Positions 46,971 to 58,200 of a stretch of DNA of 64,000 nucleotides are shown here, piece after piece. The notes below the pieces were generated by a model. That model saw only the letters and a program-made list of their open reading frames with translations. It had not been told where the DNA came from and did not search any database. The DNA is from Reticulitermes speratus (taxonomy: Eukaryota > Arthropoda > Insecta > Blattodea > Rhinotermitidae). Position numbers and translations under genes: made by a program. The stretch is from contig JAJKFL010000012.1 of assembly GCA_021186555.1 (NCBI GenBank), forward strand, positions 2,207,244 to 2,271,243. The letters are read 5' to 3'. Numbering within the stretch: the stretch's first letter is position 1; every line of letters starts with the position of its first letter.

Positions 46971-47201
46971 ACATTGAGAACCAATTATCTTTTGGACTTT
47001 GTCCATTGTCCTGGATAAAATATAAAAATATAAAACCACGACATTTCGGAAGATGGCTCTTCTTCCGTCTTCAGGTGATGGGAGGGGAGACTCAGATGGG
47101 TCCCTTAGATCAGGCTAATCCCATTCACTGGACCTGTTTATATATTTTATATTTTATCCAGGACGATGGACAAAGTCCAAAAGACAATTTGTTCTCAATG
47201 T
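46971..47201 (-). mobile_element. Inverted-repeat element with hammerhead-like motif (PLE-like)
   Basis: 46971-47035 pairs with the reverse complement of about 47137-47201 with roughly 60 of 65 positions matching. The spacer holds a minus-strand hammerhead-like motif. The layout parallels the 6.2-6.5 kb element, but the sequences differ. No target-site duplication was recognised. Confidence 0.6.
47036..47079 (-). ncRNA. Hammerhead-ribozyme-like motif (minus)
   Basis: Minus strand: core CTGAAGA (47074-47068), helix II GGAAGA/TCTTCC, GAAA (47047-47044), minimal helix III ATGT, and the canonical GTC triplet ending at 47040. Helix I pairs ATCAC with GTGGT, including one wobble. All invariant core bases are present. 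Confidence 0.65.
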
Positions 47202-47224
47202 AATCTTAATGTTCACTACTGCAG

Positions 47225-47380
47225 GAACATGGATTCTCATGCAGATATTTGGTCTGTCAGGTGCATTATAAGAAGCTGAGAGTAAGAAAGTTGACCGAGA
47301 ATCAGAATATAGACCCTGTCTTGCGTGAAGCTGTCCTTTGCGTTCGCACCATGTTGAACAGTAGCATCACACAGTTGTGA
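47225..47380 (+). other. Open stretch with acceptor-like start
   Basis: After CTACTGCAG a frame of 51 codons is open to TGA at 47378. It reads EHGFSCRYLVCQVHYKKL and later NQNIDPVLREAV. It looks protein-like, but no family is recognised and no donor or partner exon is visible. It may be a gene fragment or chance. Confidence 0.2.
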
Positions 47381-47539
47381 ACAATTCTGCCATACTGAGA
47401 ATTGACACAATTAACTTCCATTATTTACACATATAATATAAACATTTTGTGTGCTGAAACGTTTCTGTAGAAACTTCACTTCCTCAGCTACGCTGTAACC
47501 AGCCAAATGCCGTCAGAGATGAAGCCGCTGACATATGGA

Positions 47540-47745
47540 GACAGGATGTGATAATGTGCTGTCTGGTCATGGCTATAGATGAGTATGGAGCAATGGTGGA
47601 ATGATGATTACTACCAAAGAAACTCTATAAAAAAAATCTGCTCCATTGCCATGAATATCCCATAGTCACCTGGGATTAAATCTGAGACACCACGGTGAAA
47701 AGCGAGTGTCTTTAACTGCGTGAGCTATGGCACAACCTCAGAATG
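47540..47745 (-). mobile_element. tRNA-derived SINE (minus)
   Basis: Minus-strand A box TAGCTCACGCAGTT near 47730 and B box-like CAGATTTAATCCCA near 47685, followed by the body shared with 5265-5482. Confidence 0.55.
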
Positions 47746-47759
47746 TTTCAATAGATCCT

Positions 47760-48220
47760 TATACAGGAACTTTATTTTATCTGACAACTGTCACTACTAA
47801 TTTCTGTGCTTAACTTGTACAACTTTGACATGCAACAAATGTGTCTAAAAGATGTGATGGATGTCTGCAGGCTGAAGGAAAACAGTGCCAGTGCCTTCTT
47901 TAAATATCGTGAGCAAAAACCTAATATTAACTGCGTAGATTGATCTAAAATGCATGGGCCCCAAGTCATAGCAAATTGGAATAGCAGCGAGCGCTGTGCT
48001 GCCTGCCATCACACAAAATGGTTTGAGTGGAAAGTGTGTAAGTTGCCAGTTAAAATAATGTCCCTATGAAATAAAACCCCCATATTATGAAATTCTTGGA
48101 ATCCAGGTCTTTGAATTTTACTATAATGGAAGCTATTTGTTATGTTATAGAGATTGACTGTAGTGTATCGCTTAGAGACTGTGGAATATGTTTTATATTT
48201 CACAATTCTGAATGTTGACT
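47760..48220. repeat. Dispersed repeat related to 36040-36430
   Basis: Shares GCTGAAGGAAAACAGTG, then TTTAAATATCGTGAGCAAAAA and GGCCCCAAGTCATAGCAAA-like blocks in the same order. The TATGTTTTATATTTC block lies at the opposite end, showing permutation. Function unknown. Confidence 0.5.
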
Positions 48221-48329
48221 GATAGTTTATACACAGTTCTTACAAAAACACATATCCAATGCAAATATTTAAAATGTACCAATAGGAATTGTCACCAGGC
48301 ATAACGTAATTGTCCCAAAGTTTATGCCT

Positions 48330-51300
48330 TTATGACACTGCTGTTTCATCTCCTGTGCCCGTTCTTGGCTTTGTGATGATTTTCACAATATCCTGAAACA
48401 CAGCAGACAGGGGAGAGTCTGATGGTGTTCTCAGACTGTCTGGACCCTTCTCTCCGCTTACAGCTACTAGTGGATCAATAGGCACACATCCCAGAAACGG
48501 GATGCCGGCCATATTTGCTAGAGACTCTCCACCTCCACTAGAGAAGATGTTGGTGCATTCCTGTTGAACAAAACACAAAAGCACCTCGTGAGTAATATAA
48601 AGAAACCCGCGGCTCAACCTCATATAGGAGGCAGAACAAAGCATCATATAAGTTTTAAAACTTAAATCATGCACCTTTATGGGGAGGACATAAATAGAAA
48701 AATCAGATTTTAGACCAGACCCCGAAACGTTGTATATTTTAAATCATCTGACGCGGCTGATGGCCGGAGAAGACTATATTACAACAAAGGATCGTTTTGA
48801 CATTGTTTTATTTTCTGTACCCCATAACCCACTGATGACTAACACAATTTCCAAGTGGTGATCAGCCACTCTGTCCGAACATTCGTATCACATTTCTCAG
48901 ACTTTCTGAAGTTCACACTTAGACTGTAGCAGTATTTTGTCTTGACATCAACAAATGGTAGCTGTTTGCTCTTCTGTGGTCTGTATTTCACCAAAGAATG
49001 CTTTTCATTTACCAATCTACATGAAATAAGAAGTTCCCTCAAACATGCTGCATCAGCAGGGATGTGGTGTCACTTAATTGTAGCTGCATGGGCAGTTAGC
49101 GTTAAGATCTGAATCCATTCACCACCTTAGTTCTGACCAATACTAAAAACCAAAACGTTGTTATTTTCCTTACACTGCATGTAGGGCAGACAAATCCACT
49201 CATGTTTTCAATCACTCCAAGTACTGGTATTCCTGTCTTACGACAGAAAGTCAACTCCTTCCGTACATCTTCAATTGCAACTGCCTGAGGTGTTGTTACC
49301 AAGATGGCTCCATCGCACTTCAAAGTTCTGGCAGTCAACAAACAGTAACATTTCAGTGACGGGCTATGCAGTAGTAATTAATTTGCATACAGTGACTCTC
49401 TCTCTCTCTCTTTTTTTTCAATGGCTCGACAGCCTATTGGGGGCCTAGGCCACCTCATTTTTCGAGGCTTCACGATTACACACTTTTTAGACACACCACA
49501 CTCGGTACGACTCCTCTGGACAAGGGACCAGCTCATCACAGAGACCTCTACCTGACAACACACAACACTCACAAGAGACATACATCCATGCCCCCGGTGG
49601 GATTCAAACCCACAATCCTAGTAAACGAGCGGCCGCAGACCCATGCCTTAGACCGCGCGGACACTGGGATCGGCATACAATGACTTTATAGAAGGAAAAT
49701 TTTTACTTGAGAGAAAGTGGAACTCTGTTGTTTCATGAATTAACTCACGTGTATGCACTTAAAGGAATAGCTAAATGTACAAATGTTGCAGCTCATTAAA
49801 ACATTGCCTTTGGTGAATGAGAAATGCAGTACAAGAGTAACATCAGTGTACTGACATTCTGTATTTTCATGTGTATATATGTATACATGAAACACCTACT
49901 TCAGTAACTGTTAGTTTAAATGGTCAAGAAGTCTTCTGGATTTTACGGAACATGGACCGTCATTGCTGTGTTCATACACTCTACCATTGGTTGCCATCCT
50001 GTGATTGTTAAACTGGGTCAACACCCTCGGACCCTACTGGCATAAGATCCACTTTCATTTTACCCCTCCCTCCTCCCAGACTGTGCTCTCCCAAAAGACT
50101 TCACTATCTGAATTCTCTGTGTATTTCTCATTGCCTCTTTGTGCTACATTGTCCATCCATCTCATTTTGATCACAATGATAGTAAAGGTAAAGGTAAAGT
50201 TCACCCTATAACAGACCATGAAGGCCCAGAGGGGGAGTAGAGGTATAGCTCTACTCTTTCTTTAACCCGGTGCTAGATGGGGGTGTTTGTCAACACCACG
50301 CCCCGACCGCTTTACCTCTGTACAGGAGGCTGGGTAGACCCCAGGGCCAGTCTGGACGGGTGCTAAAAATCTCGCCCCCACCAGGATTCGATTCACGGAC
50401 CGTCCAGCTCATAGGAAGTCGCCATACCAACTGCGCTACAATGATAGTAGATGATCCAACCTCCTGTTACTTCCTCCCTTTTATACTCAACATACCTCAG
50501 CACCGTGGCATCAGTATAATAATAAATAAATATTGCTGACTGTCCCTCCACTCACCTGACATCAGTATAATAATAAATAAATATTGCTGACTGTCCCTCC
50601 ACTCACCTGACATCAGTATAATAAATAAATAAATATTGCTGACTGTCCCTCCACTCACCTGACATCAGTATAATAATAAATAAATATTGCTGACTGTCCC
50701 TCCACTCACCTGACATTTTCCATGACTGTTATGTGCTCATCTGATGTTCCTGGTGGTGTGTCAATAATCAGATAGTCTATATCCTGCCAATATACATCTG
50801 TTAGGAACTGTTTGATCATTGCTGAAAATCATTATTACATTAGAAGATTGTATACAGAAAGGGATATGTGTGCATGACTGTTAAGGAACACAATTACAAA
50901 AGAAGGTAAACTATACCATGTTTCTTTGGACCACGCCAAACAACAGCATCATTTTTACTTTTCAGAAGAAATCCTATTGACATTACTGCAAGGTTCTGTT
51001 CTTTGTCAGCATACACAGGAACCCATCTGTAATATATTAATATTCTGTTTATAAAATAATGGATGACATTACAGAATGGTGACCATTCACATCTCTCTGA
51101 ATTTGGGCTGTACACTTATCAACCTTACCACAAACTGTTTTCAATCCCCCAATACACAGTCATCATACTGTGTGTATGTAATTTAAAGCAGTTTAACACA
51201 AAGATATGACAAGCACTTTATAGAAATTCATGGAACTTTGTGTATTGTAGTCTTGTTTCATTTGCATTTAACTGTTCATGTGAAAGGAAGGTTTGGCTTT

Positions 51301-51734
51301 ATGAAGCATGTTTGCCGCTAGTATCATATCATGTCTCGGACGGAGGAAAATCACAAAATCTTCAAATAGGATGACTAGTGTTCTAGTACAGATTCGAACT
51401 CGGGGCCTTCCAAATTCAAAACCGTGGCGTTCGGTAAAATCATGTAATTACCCTTCAGGACACTGATGCACATCCTTTTCTTCCAGATTAAGAAGATACG
51501 GTACGCTTGGGCCGCACAAATCAACGTCTAATAAACCAACCTACGGACAGGACGTACATTTACTGTTATAAAGCTGTGTTGAACGTGTTTTAACCACACA
51601 TTAGCTTTGTTACGATACTTTACCTTATAACCACTTTCTTTTAACGTTATTGCCAACTGGGTACTGACGGTTGATTTTCCAACACCGCCTTTGCCTGAGA
51701 GAACCAAGATTATGTGTTTCACTCCAGACAGCAT
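48330..51734 (-). CDS. NUBP2: Cytosolic Fe-S cluster assembly factor NUBP2 (Cfd1)
   Basis: A P-loop scaffold ATPase of the cytosolic iron-sulfur assembly (CIA) pathway; the family works in a complex with NUBP1/Nbp35. Coding exons on the minus strand: 51734-51624, 51540-51452, 51026-50917, 50821-50710, 49327-49174, 48560-48330. All introns are GT-AG and all junctions are in phase. They give 268 residues, close to the usual ~270. Visible motifs: deviant Walker A GKGGVGKS (residues 14-21), DVDLCGPS (42-49), [18 protein letters not shown] (124-133) and the cluster-binding CPTC (188-191) followed by EC. The start is the [17 protein letters not shown] methionine, since no upstream in-frame extension is needed. 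There are no frame breaks, so it is probably functional. It shares a promoter region with TTC26. Intron 4 carries two SINEs and a tandem repeat that copies the exon 4 donor. Confidence 0.95.
49396..49672 (-). mobile_element. tRNA-derived SINE in NUBP2 intron 4
   Basis: The minus-strand head resembles a Leu/Ser-type tRNA: GCGGTCTAAGGC near 49650 and B box GGTTTGAATCCC near 49610. It is flanked by GCATACAGTGACT (49383-49395) and GCATACAATGACT (49673-49685), a 13-bp duplication with one mismatch. A CT-rich run sits at the tail end. Confidence 0.75.
50185..50437 (-). mobile_element. tRNA-derived SINE in NUBP2 intron 4, second family
   Basis: The minus-strand head begins TTGTAGCGCAGTTGG (A box) and has B box GAATCGAATCC; the 3' tail is a short CTTTAC repeat. 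Perfect 12-bp target duplication ACAATGATAGTA at 50173-50184 and 50438-50449. Same family as 56343-56635. Confidence 0.85.
50509..50714. repeat. 51-bp tandem repeat overlapping NUBP2 exon 4 donor
   Basis: Four units with the 5' splice-site segment CTCACCTGACAT at 50551, 50602, 50654 and 50705 (51-52 bp apart). The last one is the true exon 4/intron junction (exon end 50710). On the minus strand three extra copies of TGTCAG|GTGAGT therefore lie in the intron just downstream of the real donor. Confidence 0.95.
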
Positions 51735-52243
51735 ATTTGTTTTAGTAACGAGTTAACCCTACCAAAATCAAATGTAACACAATCTATAACGAGCGTTCAT
51801 AACATGGATTTCCTACGTGACCGCCTACTGTGTGATTGAGGTTAGAGAAGTGAGTTATATTCGTGCTTATAGGATATGTTTCAGTGTGATATTGAATGAT
51901 TCCTTAGTTTGAATACAACTACATGCATGTGGTCACTATTATGTTACTTAATTGGCCGTGTGCATAATATTAGTAATTACTGTTCATGTCAATAGATGGT
52001 AGCGCTTTCGTATGTGACGTCATTTACGTTGTACGTTGTTAGTTGTAATCTGTGGTTCCTTTATGCACGGATTACAGCTGTGATGTAATTGGGCTTCATA
52101 AGAGCCTTCTAAATTGTAGTACTTGTGGTGGAATGGGCGAATACTGAAATACCAAGATGGAAATATTTCGTGTGGGTTGATATGAATTGAAGTGTTGCTT
52201 ACAATTGGTTGGGTAGTGTTTAACATTGTCATTCGTTGTAATA
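51735..52243. promoter_or_regulatory. Bidirectional promoter region NUBP2/TTC26
   Basis: The 509 bp between the two start codons are shared by divergent genes. A perfect CRE palindrome TGACGTCA lies at 52015-52022. An ATTACAGCTGTGATGTAAT near-palindrome with an E box (CAGCTG) lies near 52073-52091. No clear TATA box, and no convincing RFX X-box of the kind expected at ciliary genes, was found. Confidence 0.6.
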
Positions 52244-55200
52244 ATGGTAAGTCAGAATATGGTTCTAAAGCAAGTTTAAGTACTTGTTAGAACTGTACTA
52301 TCCAGCTATGCCAGTTGTTTATGTACTCCAAATATTTACGGTATTGAATGTTTACAAAAGCCCGCCGGTAGGCCCTGTTTCGAAGTATTTGTTTCAGTAC
52401 TGAGCTTTACTCGTTCTTTCTTGATGAATCAGCGTCAGTATTATTCAGTATAATTATTGAAGTATTACCGGTTCCAAGTCTATATATTTTCTCCTTGATG
52501 ATGTTTGTTAACAAGCTGGATGAATTTCGAACTAATTCTTCTATACGTGGTATTAATATAAGGCGCCGAAATCAATTACACATACTCTCAGTAAAACTAT
52601 GTTCCATTCAAAAATGTGTTGCGTATTCCTCTTGAAATACATTGAAACTCCAAAATGATGAATTGATTTTTAAGTCAGCTTTCAGAAAGTATCTTCCTTC
52701 TCATGTGTTGTATTCTATAGAAGAATTTTTATCATATGAACTGGCCATCATCTTGTTACACTTGAAATCTTTGAATGTGTTATTCTGATAAATGATTGGA
52801 AGATCTTTTACTACATAACCATGTCTAAAATCAACCATTGTATATCATAAATTCAAAGTGTTACATATTGTATTTGTTTGTCATTATTGTGATTGTATTT
52901 TGTGAAACCTGTTGTTGATCAATTCGTGACTGATGAGGAAGTTGTGTAATGCAACGAATATTAGCTTGACTTGTTTCATATATTCTACCATCATAGGATG
53001 GATGTTGGGTCCATGAAATGTATATACTCCACACCACAGGACACACAGTTCTGGAGTGACCTGTAAACTTCATTGTCATCTGGCGTTTTATGCTCGGTGC
53101 ATGTGAATTGGTGCACATTTTTGTATGCAAGGGGAAAACTGCAATAATTACACAAAAAATATTGTGTGCCACCTTACAAAATGTCTCCTGTACGACCAGG
53201 TGCCTGGGATTTGTGCTGCCCTGGCCTAATGTGTTTTTCACATCCGATTCATAACGCTCTTGAGTTCTGTGCACAAAATGCATAACGTGGCCTAATAAGG
53301 GAGGTTGTGTTTGTCCGTCCTATGTTTAATCTCCAAAACTAGGCAGTGAATTTTGATTACATTAAATTTTTGATTTTCACTTGAGATATTGAAAAGCAAC
53401 TTTAATTGTGTTGTGTACCCAGCAATTGTTATCTGTATTTTACAAGACACCCAGTTTCCCAAAAACGTTTCACAGATGAGTAATACATGATATAAAATAT
53501 GTAAATTATTTTTTGAGATCTACAGCTTCTATCTGAGCTCAAATTCTGTCCTGCTAACAGCATTACTATCCACAACTATAAGCAGACATGTTACTCTGTG
53601 CCTGTTATCTATACAATGTATGCGAGATATCATGTAAAGTTCAGATTTACTCTTCAACATACATGGAGGAATTGGAAAGGAGTGTGGGAGAGAATATTGA
53701 CAGATAAGTTCGAAGATTTTTCTGCTGACCAGCCTTAATTTGTCGCTTGTCAGGAGCAAGCAAATTTTTCTCATCAGGAACAAGTAGAGGAGTGGTTTTG
53801 TTGACACTGGTTATGATGTTGCCATTTTTATTTCAGATTTTGTCACGATCAAAGCCAGCAGCAGGTCCAAGCCTGGCAGCGCAAAGTCAACAGACATCAG
53901 GTCGAAAGCAAGTGCCTAAAGTTGAGGATTTCCTTGCCACCAGAGACTATACAGGCGCCCTCACTGTGTTGGAGGTACGGAAAGTAACAAAGCTAGTTTG
54001 CGTACAGAGACATCATATTTTGTACCTATGTTTCAAAATTACATTTTATTTCACTGTCCACAGAGACAGTGATGACATTGAAGGGTGAAATAATTCAGTC
54101 TTGCTTCGTACAGCTTTTCACAACATTAAATTAGTGACTTCTTGTTGTTTTTTAAGTTAAAGACTTGCTTAGAAAGATTGGTGATTGTTTTATTTCATTA
54201 TTACTTTTTAAAGTCTACTTTTTTTTTCATTTTATGTGGGTCTGTGAATGAAAAATTGTCTCTTCTTTCTCTTCCTTTTGAATCTCATGCTACTTTTTTC
54301 CTGTGTTTTTATGTTACCTGATTGAACTGCGTGCAATTTGAATTTCAGTTCAATCGTGCTTGCATCTCCCTTCTTGTAGCATTTTCATCTGTACTGTGCA
54401 GAAAAGTGTTCTCTCTTAAATGACTGAAGAATTCCCTGTATCATGCGAGTGAAAGTATTTCTATGTTTCATTCGCATGATACAAGGACTAAGTCAGATTT
54501 ATTCATTACAAGCCACAACACCAAACTATTCGAACAGAGTATTGCTTACAAGGTGTGCTGGTTTATAACAAACTACCTAGTGAAATTAAAAGTGTTAAGT
54601 CCATAATAAAATTCAAGAAGACACTTAGAAACTTCCTACTTGAAGAGTTTTTATTCGGTGAAAGAATTTAAGACAGTTGACTACTAATTTGTAGGAACTG
54701 GGTTAAAGATGTATCTTTGTATTGTAATTGCCAGTGCTTTCTTCTGTGTATTATGTTAATCAGTGACTTGTGAGGTCCTGTACATGTATGTAATTATATC
54801 AGATTTATGTGTTTGTTTGCTTTTACTGTAATTATTATACTGTTTACTGTAACTACTGTCTGGATGTGTCCAATATCATTCTGTAATGATTTCTAGGATG
54901 AAATACAATACAGTACAATTTTTGGTGGGGTTTTCTAAACAAATTTTTTAGGTACCTAGAGCTCAAAATTATGAAATCCTCCCTAGACTGAGATTTGCAC
55001 CCAGAATCTGTCAAATACAAAACGAGTGCTGAGAGTGCTTGAACCACAATGTGCTGTTATGTGTTGTAATAATGGCACACACATGGAAAGCAAGGGAATG
55101 TCAAGACAGATGGTGGGGGAGGGTAGGACTGCTTTTGAAAAGACAGCATGCATATGGCCAGGTGCCTGACAGCGTGATGCTGAATAACAAGGTATGAAGA

Positions 55201-58200
55201 TTACTGTTCTGAGATGTGAAGCCAAGTGTTGTGTCCATCTTCACGCTATAACAGTAACCCACACAGGAAGAAGAAGTCATAATTGTGGAAAGATGGATGG
55301 ACCAGGGCTGTGAATCTGAAATCTAATTAACTAGTAGCACATCTTTGCCTCTTTTCTTTTCAGTTTGGAGTTGGTAAAGGAAATGTAGAAACAGAAATGT
55401 GGATTGGTTACTGTTCTTTCCATCTTGGGGACTACAAAAAGGCTATGTCAGTATATGAGGCCTTGAGTCATAACAGGAACCCTCCTGAAGATGTCCCAGT
55501 AAACCTTGCTTGCTGTTATTTTTATTTGGGCATGTATCCCGAAGCTGAACGGGTGAGTATTAGCCAGAACCACACATTATTTACATACTTCTAATGTATC
55601 TGGAAATGCAGGGGCGGAGAAGGCAATTTCTGAACAGCAAGTGGTTAATGTTGAATGAGGAGGTAGCATGTAAGAAATTAGTAAATGGCAGTATGGTTAC
55701 AGAACTGAGAAACTTAAGAAAATTTGTATATAAGGCAAGTTGTAAGTGGGAGAAAAAACAAGAAAAATAGCAGTAGGAGGAGATGGTAGAAGTGTAGTGC
55801 TATTGTACTAAGAATATTTGGAGAAAAGTACTGCATGGTAAAGGGCATTGTTTATAAAACCTGCTACTTATATGTGGGCTGCCTACTGCAAAAACCTGGT
55901 GGTAGTGGTTGCAGTCGCCTGTACTCCTGTACATTTGTACTTCTTATTCAGCCCATAAATATTCAGATTATCATGTCACTTCAGACACTTCAGAAGTCAG
56001 TAAAGTCCCGCCTCAAGACTCGGCTTCAGTTTCATCTTGCGCACAAACTGGGAGATGAGAAGAAACTGATGGAATATCATCAAGAACTAGAAGATGTTAT
56101 AGAGGATCAGCTGTCACTGGCTTCAATTCACTATCTTCGGTCTCACTATCAGGAGGCTATTGACATCTATAAACGCATCTTACTGGATAACAGGTACGTG
56201 TGTCGCAAGTTTTAAATTCTCAACCCCGCAGAGTTCGCTGTATTCCTGTACCACCTTTGCTGTCTGTCTCTCTCTTTTAATTTAAGTATATTTTGTTATG
56301 TTTATGTTCTTTTAAATTTATTTTCCTTCCTGTTTCTTTGTGAGTGGGCTGGGATAGCGCAGTCGGTACAGCGACTCGCTACGGGCTGGACGGTCTGGGG
56401 ATCGAATCCTGGTGGGGGTGAGATTTTTTGCAGCTGTCCAGACTGGCCCTGGGGCCTACCTAGCCTCCTATACAATGGGTACCAAGGTCTCTTTTCCGGG
56501 GGTAAAGCGGCCAGGGCGTGGCGTTGACCACCCACTCCCATCTTGTGCCAGGGTTAAAGAAAGAGCAGAACTATACCTCTACTCCCCCTCTGGGCCTTCA
56601 TGGCCTGTTCTAGGGAGAACTTTACCTTTACTTGACCTGTTTCTTTGTGGGTGATATGCTTTGTGTAATTCCCTGTGTGCAGGACAAATAGGAGTGCGCA
56701 AGGACGTGTTATGAAGAAAGAGAAGAACAGAGAAGTATTTTTAATAAGATTGCTTCTCAGAAATTTGTAATTTTCATGTACTTGTCACATATGTGTGTCT
56801 TATTAGTGTTACTAGAGCCAGGCTAAAGTGTAGCTCAGTTTTGTTATTACTTTATTTATTGCCCTGTTGGAGTAGTGCAGCTGTGCATAAAATTCCTGAC
56901 TTTTAATGAAAACAGGCCACCACAAATTCTCTGCAGATATACACAGCCATTTGCGTCATACACGGAAATTTTATCATACAATTATGTTGTGATGAGCATG
57001 CAGAAACAGTGCACCAGTAGTCACATCCACCAGTTCCATGAATTATTATGTTTTAACAGCTTTTACTTACTACAATTCCTGCACAGTATTGTTGAAAGTA
57101 CTAGATGGAGTTTCAGGCATTTATTTATATTTGTACGAGCTTTGGCCTCAACAGATGAGGCGTCTGAGAATGGTGCCAAGGGGAGTATTTGGACCTAAGA
57201 GGGAGGACGTGACAGGAGGATGGAGAAAATTACATAATAAGGAGCTTGTAATTTGTACTTTTTACCTGATATTATTAGGGTGATCAAATCGACAAAAATG
57301 AGATTGGTTGGGCATGTACCACACATGGGAGGTGAAAGTGTGTACAAAATGTTGACTAGAGTACCTCAGGCATCCACTCAGGATACCTGGGCATAGATGG
57401 AAGGATAGTATTAGGGTAGCTCGTAAAGAAATTAAGGTTATGAGGGTATGCACTGGATTTATGTGGCTCAGGATAGGGACAAGAATTTGGACTGTTAGGG
57501 CAAGTGGAGTTTCGTGACTAGCCGAGCAGTTGTGATCTGGAGAAGGATGTTGCTCCACGGAATTAATACTGACATTCTGTTTGATTTAATGCAGGGAATA
57601 CTTGGCTCTGAATGTGTATGTGGCACTGTGCTACTACAAACTGGATTACTACGACGTATCGCAGGAAGTGCTGGCCGTATATCAGCAGCAGTTCCCAGAC
57701 TCTGCTATTGCTATTAATCTGAAGGCCTGCAACCACTTCCGTCTGTACAATGGGAAAGCTGCCGAAGCTGAGATAAAGTCCCTTATGGCAACGTCTTTTT
57801 GTTTTCAGTTTGAATTTTTTTCAGACAAGATAAGTCAACCGATCATAGGAAAGTGGATCAAGTTATTGATATTTCCCTACGTATTGCTAAGAAATATTGG
57901 TATTGGATGCTTAGGTGTGACATGCAACCAACACAGTTTACTGAATGGTATAGCATTACGTCATTCCTGGATGCCAGCAGGTAGTCTCAGATATTAAAGA
58001 GTGCTTTCACTGGTCTCTAGATGTTACTGCAGCCAACACAGTTTACTGAACTGCCAGGCAACAGAAACCACCTTTAGCAGTCCATCGTGCTTTGCTGAAA
58101 AGTATGCTCACACTGATTAGCACGGCCTGCAGCAAGAATGGATATATGCACACTTGTGGATACAGATGGCTAGCATAGCCTAGATTTACAGCACTAGACT

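Noticed and set aside
47455-47500. Hammerhead motif on the minus strand (CTGAGGA ... GAAA)
   Set aside because: Helix II pairs poorly and helix I would have to overlap the core.
53747-53836. Upstream methionine giving a hydrophobic N terminus to TTC26
   Set aside because: The sequence before 53837 is intron ending in TTTCAG; the family has no signal peptide, and the ATG|GTAAGT at 52244 restores the known N terminus.
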